64,000 nucleotides of DNA from Pseudoramibacter alactolyticus ATCC 23263 (GTDB taxonomy: Bacteria > Bacillota > Clostridia > Eubacteriales > Eubacteriaceae). Under the pieces are notes generated by a model. The model saw only the letters and a program-made list of their open reading frames with translations. It made no database searches and was not told the origin of the DNA. How positions within the stretch are numbered: the first letter of the stretch is position 1; each line of letters starts with the position of its first letter. This document shows positions 30,611 through 39,661 of this stretch, piece after piece. The position numbers and the translations under genes were made by a program. Location of the stretch: assembly GCF_000185505.1 (NCBI RefSeq), contig NZ_GL622359.1, positions 2,235,484 to 2,299,483 of the forward strand. The letters are read 5' to 3'.

Positions 30611-33600
30611 GTGAAATATCTAAAGCGCACAAGTATTCTATTGTTCGTTATTATGGCTTTTGGGTTATTGGCAGGAGGGGCGGCAACGGTTTTTGCAGAG
30701 GCTAAACCCGTTAATGTTAAAATTACGAAATTTGAGATTCAGAATTCTGATCATACGACAGCCACAAAGCTTTTTCATACGGATCGCTTTTTATTAAAGA
30801 TGAATTGGGACGCGACGCATCTTGGCGCCAATATCCATGAAGGTGACTATTTTGATGTTACGTTGCCGGACAACATGCGATTCCCGTCAGATACCACCGC
30901 AAGAGATTTTGACCTTAAAGATACCGACGGCACGGTGGTTGCAAAGGCGCATGTCACGCCGGGGCCGAACGACGAGGGCGGCAAAATTCATGTGACATTC
31001 ACCAATGCGATGGAAAACAAATACAATGTTAAAGGGACCATGTATTTGGCTGCCAAATTCGCAAAGGGCAAAATCAAATATGATGAGAAAAACACATTCA
31101 GTATCACAGTTAATTCAGATGTATCAGGACAATCCCATACACTTAATGGCGGCGTTATCATTCAGGGGCCGACAGTAGCAAAAGACGAATATATCAGTAA
31201 ATGGGGAGGTTCTGTCGAGGGCAAGCCGAATCAGGCAAGGTGGCATGTACGCCTCAACCACCTCAAGGCGAATATGCATAATGTCGTTATAACAGATACG
31301 ATGGGAGCTTCCGGAGAATCCCTTATTCCGGGAAGCTTTAAGCTCCAAAAAGTTACATTTGACAAATATGGCAATATCCTTTCTGTAGATCAGAATGTTG
31401 AAGTTGGCGACAAACTGAAATTTGGCGCGGGCAACAAGTCCTTTGAACTCAAACTGGGCGATATAGGGACCCAGCAGTATCACCTTGAGTATGATACGAC
31501 CTATACACCGGGAACAAAGCTCAAAAATAGTGCAAGGCTTACTTCTACCGAAAAGAACGCTGTGGCTGTGACTACTTATCAGTCGGCTGACTCCGGCGGG
31601 ACGGGCAGCGGCGATCTTGCCAGCAAGATCAAGCTGAAAAAGGTTGATGCGGATAATAGTAGTATTCTGCTTGCAAATGCCGTATTTACTGTAACGGCTC
31701 CGGACGGTTCTACCTTTGATTTGACAACGGGGGCCGACGGAACGGTGACTTCCGGCGTTCTGAAACAGGGCAGTTACAAAGTAAAAGAAAAGACGCCCCC
31801 TGTTGGATATAAATTGAATGGCCAGGAATTTACCTTGAAGGTCACGCCAACCGGCGGCGCGCTGCAAACCATCACCGATAAGAAAAAAAACATAGAGATC
31901 AGCGGTGAAAAAACCTGGAACGACGCCGGCGATCAGGATGGCATCCGGCCGAAGAGCGTCACCGTGAATCTGCTGGCCGACGGCAAAGAAGTGGATCAGA
32001 AAACCGTGACGGCGGCCGATAACTGGCAGTATCGTTTTGCGAATCTGCCGGAATATAACGCCGGAAAGAAAATCGTTTATACTGTGACCGAAAATTCGGT
32101 GAGCGAATACAACACAAAAATAAGCGGCTATGACATTACCAACAGCTACACGCCGAGCAAGACCAGCGTGACCGTCACGAAAAGATGGGACGACGCTGGC
32201 AATCAGGACGGCATCCGGCCGAACAGCGTTAAAGTTCAGCTCTATGCCGACGGCCAGAAATCCGGCGATGAAGTCGAGCTGAACAGCGGCAACAACTGGA
32301 CGACCACCTGGGGCAGCCTGCCGGAAAAGGCGGCGGGCAAAACCATCGAATACACGGTGAAGGAAGTCGGCACCGTCAATGGCTATACCACCGCCACGGG
32401 CAAGGACAGCAGTAATGGCAGCATCATTATCTGCAATAAACACATGCCGGAGAAAACAACGATTTCCGGAAAGAAAACCTGGGACGATGCGGGCAATCAG
32501 GACGGCAAGCGGCCGAGCAGCATCACCGTGAACCTGCTGGCCAACGGCACCAAGAAGGCTGAGAAAAAAGTAACCGCAGATAACGGTTGGAAATATGACT
32601 TTAAGGATCTGCCCAAATATCAAGACGGGAAGAAAATAGTCTACACCGTGACCGAAAATTCGGTGAGCGAATACAATACCAAAATATGCGGCTGTAACAT
32701 TACCAACAGCTACACGCCGAAGAAAACCAGCGTGACCGTCACGAAAAACTGGAACGACGCCAATAATCAGGACGGCAAACGGCCGAACAGCGTTAAAGTT
32801 CAGCTCTATGCCAACGGTCAGAAATCCGGCGACGAAGTCGAACTGAACAGCGGCAATAAATGGACGACCACCTGGAACAACCTGCCGGAAAAGGCGGCGG
32901 GCAAAACCATTCAGTACACGGTGAAGGAAGTGGGGACCGTCAGCGGCTACACCACGGCGATTGACGATCAAAACATCGGGGATATCCGGATTACCAACAG
33001 CCACACACCGTCGGTGACGTCGGTATCCGGGACCAAAACCTGGAACGACGCCGGCGATCAGGATGGCAAGCGGCCGAGCAGCATCACCGTGAATCTGCTG
33101 GCCGACGGCAAAAAAGTGATGTCGAAAAAAGTGACGGCCGCCGATAACTGGCAGTATCGTTTTGCGAATCTGCCGGAATATAACGCCGGAAAGAAAATCG
33201 TTTATACCGTGACGGAAGATGCGGTGAAGGATTACAGCACCAGCATTGCCGGCAATGACATCGTGAACAGCTACACGCCGAAAAAGACCAGCGTGACTGT
33301 GACCAAGCACTGGAATGACAGCAACAACAAGGACAAGATCAGACCGACGAGCATTCGGGTTCAGCTTTATGCGGACGGCGAAAAGGTCGGCGACGCCGTC
33401 AAATTGAACGCGGATAATCAATGGACCAAGACCTGGGCAAATTTGGCGCAGAAAAAGAACGGGAAGCCCATCCGATACACCGTTAGGGAAACGGGGGTTC
33501 GCGCGGGCTATTCGGTCAGCGTCAACGATCAGGATCATGGGAATATTGTCATCACCAATTCGCACACACCAAAAGCCATCGTGCCTGAAACGGGGGATCA

Positions 33601-33688
33601 TAGCCGAACGGCCCTTTACCTGAGTGGCGTCATCGCATCCGCCGTTGCCCTGCTTGCTTTGGGCATTAAACGTCGTGTGATTCAGTAA
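30611..33688 (+). CDS. Cell-wall anchored Cna-B repeat adhesin
   Basis: 1025 residues. Signal peptide at 1-30 (ILLFVIMAFGLLAGGAATVFAEA). Residues about 32-330 form MSCRAMM-like Ig-fold adhesion domains (PF17961/collagen-binding style). Residues about 340-420 are a SpaA-like prealbumin domain (KIKLKKVDADNSSILLANAVF). Then six Cna-B domains alternate two types: GEKTWNDAGDQDGIRP-like and VTKRWDDAGNQDGIRP-like, each near 85 residues and ending TNSYTP or TNSHTP; Lys and Asn suited to isopeptide bonds are present. VPETGD, a hydrophobic helix and KRR form the sortase signal. GTG 30611 follows AAAGGAG. It likely binds host matrix protein or other cells. Terminator at 33724-33760. Confidence 0.92.
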   Translation: MKYLKRTSILLFVIMAFGLLAGGAATVFAEAKPVNVKITKFEIQNSDHTTATKLFHTDRFLLKMNWDATHLGANIHEGDYFDVTLPDNMRFPSDTTARDFDLKDTDGTVVAKAHVTPGPNDEGGKIHVTFTNAMENKYNVKGTMYLAAKFAKGKIKYDEKNTFSITVNSDVSGQSHTLNGGVIIQGPTVAKDEYISKWGGSVEGKPNQARWHVRLNHLKANMHNVVITDTMGASGESLIPGSFKLQKVTFDKYGNILSVDQNVEVGDKLKFGAGNKSFELKLGDIGTQQYHLEYDTTYTPGTKLKNSARLTSTEKNAVAVTTYQSADSGGTGSGDLASKIKLKKVDADNSSILLANAVFTVTAPDGSTFDLTTGADGTVTSGVLKQGSYKVKEKTPPVGYKLNGQEFTLKVTPTGGALQTITDKKKNIEISGEKTWNDAGDQDGIRPKSVTVNLLADGKEVDQKTVTAADNWQYRFANLPEYNAGKKIVYTVTENSVSEYNTKISGYDITNSYTPSKTSVTVTKRWDDAGNQDGIRPNSVKVQLYADGQKSGDEVELNSGNNWTTTWGSLPEKAAGKTIEYTVKEVGTVNGYTTATGKDSSNGSIIICNKHMPEKTTISGKKTWDDAGNQDGKRPSSITVNLLANGTKKAEKKVTADNGWKYDFKDLPKYQDGKKIVYTVTENSVSEYNTKICGCNITNSYTPKKTSVTVTKNWNDANNQDGKRPNSVKVQLYANGQKSGDEVELNSGNKWTTTWNNLPEKAAGKTIQYTVKEVGTVSGYTTAIDDQNIGDIRITNSHTPSVTSVSGTKTWNDAGDQDGKRPSSITVNLLADGKKVMSKKVTAADNWQYRFANLPEYNAGKKIVYTVTEDAVKDYSTSIAGNDIVNSYTPKKTSVTVTKHWNDSNNKDKIRPTSIRVQLYADGEKVGDAVKLNADNQWTKTWANLAQKKNGKPIRYTVRETGVRAGYSVSVNDQDHGNIVITNSHTPKAIVPETGDHSRTALYLSGVIASAVALLALGIKRRVIQ
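31904..33580 (+). repeat. Six Cna-B coding repeats in A-B alternation
   Basis: Roughly 255-285 base units encoding ISGEKTW-type (A) and VTVTKRW-type (B) modules, order A-B-A-B-A-B. A units resemble each other more than adjacent B units, and DNA identity between some copies is very high (for example the YRFANLPEYNAGKKIVYTV stretch twice), showing growth by duplication of the A-B pair. Confidence 0.85.
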
Positions 33689-33723
33689 ACGGGCTCTGTA
33701 AAATGACGGATGTGTAATCAAAC

Positions 33724-33760
33724 AAAAGGGGTAGGCCGAGCGATGGCTTACCCCTTTATT
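33724..33760 (+). terminator. Intrinsic terminator after adhesin gene
   Basis: AAAAGGGGTAGGCC and GGCTTACCCCTTT form a long stem with two weak pairs, followed by ATTTG. Confidence 0.75.
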
Positions 33761-33779
33761 TGTGAAAGGGGTGGAACAG

Positions 33780-34634
33780 GTGGCGAAGCGAAAAAAAATA
33801 GCGGCCGGCGATCGCTTTGGGCAGTTGACCGTCATGGCGCCCCTTCGGGATGAGAGGGGCCGCCGCAAATGGCGGTGCCGCTGCGACTGCGGCCGGATCA
33901 CGGAAGTTTATCAGTCCAATCTGACGTCCGGACGGACGAAGAGCTGCGGCTGCCTCGGCGAAAGGCTTCGCCGTCAGCACGTGGATCTGACGGGCAGACG
34001 CTTCGGAAAGGTGGTCGCGCTGGCGCCGACGGACAAACGGCTGAACGGCTCGGTGGTGTGGCACTGCGTCTGCGACTGCGGGACCCATTTCGAGACCTCC
34101 GAACGAAATCTGGTGCGGGGGTTCACGACGCACTGCGGCTGCAGCCGGAAGAAAAGAAAGAAAGTATGGAAGAAGGATTTAACAGGGCGTCGGTTTGGCG
34201 AGCTGACCGTTTTAGAGCCGACCAGCCGGCGCACCAAAACCGGATCCATCTATTGGCGCTGCCGCTGCAGCTGCGGAAAGACGTGCGAGGTGTCGGAGAA
34301 TGCCCTGGTTCACGGGCGCACGATCAGCTGCGGACACGTCCGGCAGCAGATTCGCGAAAGCGTGCACGACCAGCTGCATTTTATAGACAATACCTGCGTT
34401 GAGGCGCTGATCCGCAAAATCAGAAGCGACAATACCACCGGCCACACGGGGGTTTATCGCAAGAAAAACGGCAGGTACTGCGCAAAAATTACATTCCAGG
34501 GAAAGACCCATTACCTCGGCACCTACGATAACCTTGAAGAGGCCGTCGCCGCGCGAAAACGCGGAGAGGAAAGCTACCATCAGCCCTTTTTGGAAGCGTA
34601 TTACCATCAGAATGCGCCGAAGAGCTCCGAGTGA
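33780..34634 (+). CDS. AP2-domain DNA-binding protein with three Cys-rich zinc-ribbon-like modules
   Basis: 284 residues. Three tandem modules of about 60 residues each start with GxRFGxLTV or similar and carry Cys clusters: CRCDCG with SCGC, CVCDCG with HCGC, and CRCSCG with SCGH. The C-terminus (GHTGVYRKKNGRYCAKITFQGKTHYLGTYDNLEEAVAARK) is an AP2/ERF-type DNA-binding domain as found in phage and homing-endonuclease proteins. No HNH nuclease motif is seen. GTG 33780 is chosen for the AAAGGGG site 8 bases upstream. Such proteins are usually phage or mobile-element encoded. Here it lies between adhesin and HU genes, and its role is unknown. Confidence 0.8.
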   Translation: MAKRKKIAAGDRFGQLTVMAPLRDERGRRKWRCRCDCGRITEVYQSNLTSGRTKSCGCLGERLRRQHVDLTGRRFGKVVALAPTDKRLNGSVVWHCVCDCGTHFETSERNLVRGFTTHCGCSRKKRKKVWKKDLTGRRFGELTVLEPTSRRTKTGSIYWRCRCSCGKTCEVSENALVHGRTISCGHVRQQIRESVHDQLHFIDNTCVEALIRKIRSDNTTGHTGVYRKKNGRYCAKITFQGKTHYLGTYDNLEEAVAARKRGEESYHQPFLEAYYHQNAPKSSE

Positions 34635-34944
34635 AATTTGAAAGGAGAAGCGGCGGCCGGGTTCGCACGCGCCCAAGCGCGACCGATAGGAACAATTGAA
34701 ACCAGAGTGCTGTAAAATTGAAAGACAACGGCTTAAGAATCGGGCGGCGACAGCCGCTGCCAATGGTTTGAACGGAAAGGGGCGGAGAATTTTTCACGAT
34801 TTAAAGAGTAAATATTTGTACATTGCTAAATTAAAGAAATCTTTATGATATACTAAAAAAAATTACTAAAAAATCTCAAGCAAAGATCGGACTGAAAAAT
34901 GCAGGAATAACGGCACCAGTGTCTCACGAATGGAGAGCGTAAAA
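34635..34944 (+). other. Intergenic region before HU gene
   Basis: Mostly without structure. TGATATACT (34846-34854) is a good extended -10 promoter for the HU gene, about 90 bases before its start. Nothing else is recognised. Confidence 0.5.
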
Positions 34945-35220
34945 GTGAAAAAATCAGAATTTGTCAGCGCAATGGCAAAAAACGCGGGCTTATCTAAAAA
35001 AGATACCAGAAAGGAATTGGATGCTCTGATTAAGATCATCATGGAAACGGTCAAAGAAGGCGAAAAAGTTTTATTGATGAACTTTGGCACCTTCGATTGT
35101 TATTATCGGCAGGGAAGACCCGGAAGCAACCCCAGGACCGGCGAGCCGATTGACGTCGCCGCCTGTTATTCCCCGCGGTTTAGGGCCGGCAGGGCTTTTA
35201 AAAGAGCGTTGAAAGAATAA
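34945..35220 (+). CDS. HU family DNA-binding protein
   Basis: 91 residues, the normal HU length. KKSEFVSAMAKNAGLSKKDTRKELDALIKII is the helical part. VLLMNFGTF and GRPGSNPRTGEPIDVAACYSPRFRAGRAFKRAL form the DNA-clasping arms with the NPRTG signature, Cys and Tyr being unusual in VAACYSPRF (normally IPASKVPKF), so it is a divergent HU. GTG 34945 has GGAGAG 7 bases upstream. Placement next to an AP2 protein suggests an accessory rather than a main chromosomal HU; that is inference. Confidence 0.92.
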   Translation: MKKSEFVSAMAKNAGLSKKDTRKELDALIKIIMETVKEGEKVLLMNFGTFDCYYRQGRPGSNPRTGEPIDVAACYSPRFRAGRAFKRALKE

Positions 35221-35296
35221 AGGAAGAATAAAAGCGGCGTAGGAAAATGTGCGGCTGTCGTTTGGACGGCGCGTTGTTTGGCAGAAGGGATGAATT

Positions 35297-37900
35297 ATGA
35301 ATCGATCGGAAACCGAAAAGCGGATGATCATCATCGGACTTGCTTTTCTGATATTTTTGAGTTTTGGATTACTGAAAGCAACGGTCAGAGCTGCTGACGC
35401 GCCGGAAAAGACAGATGTCACCATCACGGATCTTAAATTTTTAGATCAGGATCAATCGGCGGTATCGCGGGGATGCGATTCAAGGCCTTATTATTTGGAA
35501 ATCGGCTGGGATGCCAGCCGGTACGGCACCACGTTAAAAGCCGGAGACGCGTTTACCATCGCGCTGCCGGATCAGATCCGGATTCAGGACAGCGCGGCTG
35601 CGACGCATTTCAAGCTCTACGCTGCCGACGGCACGACGGTTGTGGCCGATGCGGCCGTGACGCCGGGGAAGGACGGCGGCGGGACCGTCAAGATCACTTT
35701 TACAAATTATGTTGAAAGTCATTATCAAGTGAAGGGCACAATCCGTCTGCTGGGGAGTTTTATCGCCGATAAAATTCAATGCGATAAAAATAATGTCTTC
35801 AAGGCGGCGATTGGCCAATCCTCGAAGGAAACGACGCTTTGCATGATTAAAACGGAAGCCGATGTGAAAGAAACGCTTTCCCAGTCGGCCGCCTGCGCAA
35901 AGGACGATACGGCGCAGTGGACGGTTCGGCTTAATTGTGCCAAGCGGGAAAATAAGAACGTGACGCTGGGCGGCACGCTGAACAAGGATCAGAACCGCGG
36001 GGTTCATTACATGGACCGTTCCTTTGTGCTGCAAAAAGTGGCCGATTCGGAAGAGGAGAAGACTGCGCAGGGAACAGAGTCCGTCAACATTTCCGATAAA
36101 GTTAAACTGAGCGGGGACAAAACCAGCTTCACCTGCGATTTGGGAGAGCTGGATGCGTCGCGCTATCAGCTGACCTATCAAACGGGCGGCCAGGCGGACC
36201 GGCCGGTGAAAAGCACCGTCAAACTGGCGGGGGAAGATGTCGACACCCAGGTCAATAACGTTTATCAGCCGGCCTCCGGCAGGGGAACGGGCGAAAAAGA
36301 TGCGCAGATCACCCTGGAAAAAGTCGATGCCGAAAATAATAACAAATTGGAAGGGACCGTCTTCCAATTGACACGGCAGGGCGATCCGCAGGTGACAACG
36401 ATCACGACACAGGCCAATGGGGAAGCCGTTGCCGGCCAATTGACGGCCGGGGAGTACGTTGCTCGGGAAATTGCCCCGCCAAAGGGCTACGCCGCCAACC
36501 GTCAGACGACGGTGTTTCGCGTTGCGTCCGGGCAGCGGGTCCGGAAGGATTACACCGGGGAGCGCATCAGAACGAGCCTTCGCGTCATGAATACCTTTGT
36601 CGGGCCCCGCTCGACCCGGGCCAATGTTCGGCTGCTGGCGGACGGCCGGCCCTATGCCTCGGCGACGCTCACAAGAAGAAATGGCTGGCAGCATCAATTT
36701 CGCCGGCTGCCCAAATATGACACCGGAGACGGCCACCAGATCAGATACCGGCCGATCGGGAACGTTCCGGGCTATGCCTCGCAGACATCCGGGAGTCACG
36801 AAAGGGGCTACACGATCAAAAACATCAACACGGCGAAAAAGGACGTGTCGGCGACGACGAAGTGGCACGGCAGCAGGACCGGCGACTTTGCGACGATCCA
36901 CCTGATTGCGGACGGCGGCGAACAGCGGGAGACGAAAACCGTCACGGCGAAGGAGCATTGGCGGACGGCGTTTACGGGTCTGCCGAAATATGACGGCAAC
37001 GACGGCCATAAAATTAAATACACCGTGCGGGAAGAGCCCATTAAAAATTACAACGTCGCCGTTTCCGGCTCCGAGGATACGGGCTATGTCATTAATAACA
37101 CCCTCACGGGGCAGCTGACCATTCCCGTAGCGGAAGTTTGCCAGGGCGGCAGCAGAAAGAAAATAAAGGTGCATCTTTTAGCAGACGGCAAAAAGAAGCG
37201 CAGAAAAACGCTTTGCAAAAAGAACCGCTGGCAGACAACATTTAAGAAATTGCCCCAGTATGCCAAGAAAGACGGCCATCGCATCAACTATACCATCGCG
37301 GCGAGCAAGGCTCGGGGACACCGGCCGATCATAACCTATAATCCCGTCTATGGCTATTCGGTCACCATGGTCAGCAGGGAAAAAATAACCATTCCCGTGA
37401 GGAAGAAATGGGTCGGGCCGGCCACCAAAAACGCGACGGTGAGATTGCTGGCCGACAATAAAATCATCGCGGCAAAAACATTGACGGCCAGAACGAATTG
37501 GCGCACAGAATTTCGCGGGCTGCCGAAATACAGCGTCATTGACGGTCACAGGATTATCTATACCATTTCAGAAATACCTTTAAAAAATTATACGAACAAT
37601 ATCTCCGGAACCATGTCAAAGGGCTACACGATTACGAACACGATGAAGGGAAAAGCCTCCATTTCGGTGACAAAGATCGATGAGAAAATTGAGCGGCGTT
37701 CCATAAAGATATATTTGATGGCCAATGGGAAGGTGGTCGCGATGCGCCGGCTGACCCGGGCCAATCGCTGGCAGACGGTTTTTACCGGATTAAGGGCCCG
37801 TCAGGGAAAATCCAGGATGCGTTATACGATCAAGGCAGGCGCGGGCGCCCGCTACCGCATAACGGGCAATGCACGAAACGGTTATTGCCTGACACGTTAG
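35297..37900 (+). CDS. Secreted Cna-B-like adhesin paralogue without wall anchor
   Basis: 867 residues. Signal peptide (IIIGLAFLIFLSFGLLKATVRA). The N-terminal adhesion region matches the gene at 30611 in order and motif (for example the ...LEIGWDASRYGTTLKAGD and YQVKGTIRLLG parts), with a SpaA-like domain near 335-415 (ITLEKVDAENNNKLEGTVF). About five Cna-B-like modules follow, but these are strongly diverged (VRLLADGR, WRTAFTGLPKYDGNDGHKIKYTV) and very basic towards the end. It stops after NGYCLTR with no PxTG motif or membrane helix, so it is released or held non-covalently. The start ATG 35297 follows AGAAGGGA. It could be a product of 3' truncation of an anchored ancestor. Confidence 0.85.
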   Translation: MNRSETEKRMIIIGLAFLIFLSFGLLKATVRAADAPEKTDVTITDLKFLDQDQSAVSRGCDSRPYYLEIGWDASRYGTTLKAGDAFTIALPDQIRIQDSAAATHFKLYAADGTTVVADAAVTPGKDGGGTVKITFTNYVESHYQVKGTIRLLGSFIADKIQCDKNNVFKAAIGQSSKETTLCMIKTEADVKETLSQSAACAKDDTAQWTVRLNCAKRENKNVTLGGTLNKDQNRGVHYMDRSFVLQKVADSEEEKTAQGTESVNISDKVKLSGDKTSFTCDLGELDASRYQLTYQTGGQADRPVKSTVKLAGEDVDTQVNNVYQPASGRGTGEKDAQITLEKVDAENNNKLEGTVFQLTRQGDPQVTTITTQANGEAVAGQLTAGEYVAREIAPPKGYAANRQTTVFRVASGQRVRKDYTGERIRTSLRVMNTFVGPRSTRANVRLLADGRPYASATLTRRNGWQHQFRRLPKYDTGDGHQIRYRPIGNVPGYASQTSGSHERGYTIKNINTAKKDVSATTKWHGSRTGDFATIHLIADGGEQRETKTVTAKEHWRTAFTGLPKYDGNDGHKIKYTVREEPIKNYNVAVSGSEDTGYVINNTLTGQLTIPVAEVCQGGSRKKIKVHLLADGKKKRRKTLCKKNRWQTTFKKLPQYAKKDGHRINYTIAASKARGHRPIITYNPVYGYSVTMVSREKITIPVRKKWVGPATKNATVRLLADNKIIAAKTLTARTNWRTEFRGLPKYSVIDGHRIIYTISEIPLKNYTNNISGTMSKGYTITNTMKGKASISVTKIDEKIERRSIKIYLMANGKVVAMRRLTRANRWQTVFTGLRARQGKSRMRYTIKAGAGARYRITGNARNGYCLTR

Positions 37901-38068
37901 ACTTTTTCAGAGAAATCACGGCGAGGTCATCGGGTGGCCGTGCTGTATTTCTAAATAAATCCTCTTTATAATTGCTCGCTTTATGCGAAAGCAGCCTCCT
38001 TCTCGGCGATTTTTCGGGGAGGAGGTTTCCGGGCGGGTAAGCAATCAAAAAGAAAGGGAAAAAAGAAG

Positions 38069-39199
38069 ATGATGGGTATAAAAAAAATTCAAAAGTATGC
38101 GGTGCTGATAGCGTTGACCCTGGGCATGGGGATCGCCCTGTTGGCGGGATGCGGCCTGAAGCCGCCGACCTTTGGCACGGAGGCCAAGGGCTATGACAAA
38201 TTTGAACAATTGGAAGAATCGTCCATCGGGCTTAAAAGCGGCGGCAAAATCCAGGCCTTTGTTCCCAAGGGGGGCAGCAAATATGCTTCCGACACTTATT
38301 TGACGGGATCGGCTAACGGCGTTGCGCTCAATCTTCGCAGTGTCGACGCTTCTCTGGTAAACAGTGCGGGCGGTTTTAAAACGTATTTAAAAAAATACGG
38401 TTCGCTGTCAACCCCCAATTTAAACGCGGCCGTCGATACCGTTGGCAAAAAGGTAAGCAAATCGAAAGACGGCAATACCGTTTATCGCAAGGGTTTTCAG
38501 GTGTTATCAAGATATGACAATACCTATTACAGCCAATGCCAGACGGAATTTGTGACCAAAATTGTCAACAAGAAGGGCGAAACGACCAATTATGTCGTTG
38601 GCACCATCAAGGTCAATTCATATGATTCAAACGACAAAACGGATAAAACGGTGGACGAATTGTCTGCCTACTACAATATAAAAGTCTACTGGGATGCGAA
38701 AAAAGCCAAAAGCCGGGCGAAACATTATACGAACAATCCGCCGACGACCAAGCGCATTCTGGCAGGGAGCTTCACGGTTCCGATTCCGACAGGCTGGCGT
38801 CTTGACAGCGGCAGATCGACGGGCGCGGTAAGTTTTTATGGTCCCAACGGAACGTCGACGGCGTCTCAGCATTTATTGATCGCAAGAAGTTATATTAATT
38901 CGCAGACGCAAAACTATTCCGACGCGGATTTTGAAAATTATTTTAGGAATGCACTGCAAAGCCGTTTTAAAGGCATGACGGTCGAGATGAAGGCGACGAA
39001 AAGTCCGGTATCGCCGGGGAAGGCCTATCAATTCGTGATGTCCCGCGGCAATGCCAGGATCAACGGTTATTTCTTTTTCAGCAAATATAATATGTTGATG
39101 ATCTATAATGTGTCAAACGGCAATATGAGCAATGATCAGCAGAATGTGCTGAATACGGCGTTTAACGGCATCGTCGATTACGACAGCCTCAGGAAATAA
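38069..39199 (+). CDS. Lipoprotein of unknown function
   Basis: 376 residues. Signal peptide AVLIALTLGMGIALLAGC with lipobox LAGC; Cys near residue 27 would be lipidated. The mature protein shows two related lobes: FEQLEESSIGLKSGGKIQAFVPKGG in the first, and ILAGSFTVPIPTGWRLDSGRSTGAVSFYG in the second, the latter resembling PsbP-like or 'DUF' lipoprotein folds. I recognise no named family. No ABC partner lies near. ATG 38069 or 38072 may be the start. It sits between surface proteins and could be part of the same envelope region. Confidence 0.78.
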   Translation: MMGIKKIQKYAVLIALTLGMGIALLAGCGLKPPTFGTEAKGYDKFEQLEESSIGLKSGGKIQAFVPKGGSKYASDTYLTGSANGVALNLRSVDASLVNSAGGFKTYLKKYGSLSTPNLNAAVDTVGKKVSKSKDGNTVYRKGFQVLSRYDNTYYSQCQTEFVTKIVNKKGETTNYVVGTIKVNSYDSNDKTDKTVDELSAYYNIKVYWDAKKAKSRAKHYTNNPPTTKRILAGSFTVPIPTGWRLDSGRSTGAVSFYGPNGTSTASQHLLIARSYINSQTQNYSDADFENYFRNALQSRFKGMTVEMKATKSPVSPGKAYQFVMSRGNARINGYFFFSKYNMLMIYNVSNGNMSNDQQNVLNTAFNGIVDYDSLRK

Positions 39200-39661
39200 G
39201 ACGGCGGCAAAATCACTGCAATTTGAGGACTTGCATTGTTGATCGTCTCCGTTGTGCTCCAGGCGAAAAGCTATGTCATCGGGCGGCCGGGCAAGAATCA
39301 ATGCGCCCGGACCGCAGACATCCGAACCGAGATGCCGTTTATCGAACGCATCGCCAAAGAAGGATCGCCGATCGGCCGCAGGCATAAAAGCGCAGCTTCC
39401 TGGACAGGACAAAATCAATCTGTCCGGGAAGTTTTTAATAAGATCAATTCAGAATCAGGCTGAAGGCCGGATAGCGATGAAAAACAGGAATGTCGCTTTA
39501 AGACACAGGACGAACAAAGCAGCGCCAGACGGATCAGCGTGTCTGAGCGGCGGATGTGAATGATGGATGAACCCGAATGGAAAAATACAGACACACTTAT
39601 TATTAGAAGCAGGGGAAAAGAAACGATTTTGGCATGGAGGCGTTGACATAAGGAGCATAAA
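39200..39661 (+). other. Gene-free stretch of about 460 bases
   Basis: Several short open frames but none with ribosome site and protein-like sequence together. No RNA motif is recognised. A TTGACATAAGGAG at about 39643-39655 leads into the next gene as ribosome site. Confidence 0.4.

Noticed and set aside
31124-33901. 925-codon open frame on the minus strand opposite the adhesin
   Set aside because: Repeated because the sense gene is repeated; no domain, no ribosome site; the sense strand encodes a clear Cna-B protein.
34945-35220. HU-AP2 pair as an integrated phage module
   Set aside because: No integrase, portal, terminase or attachment repeats are nearby; two genes alone do not support a prophage.
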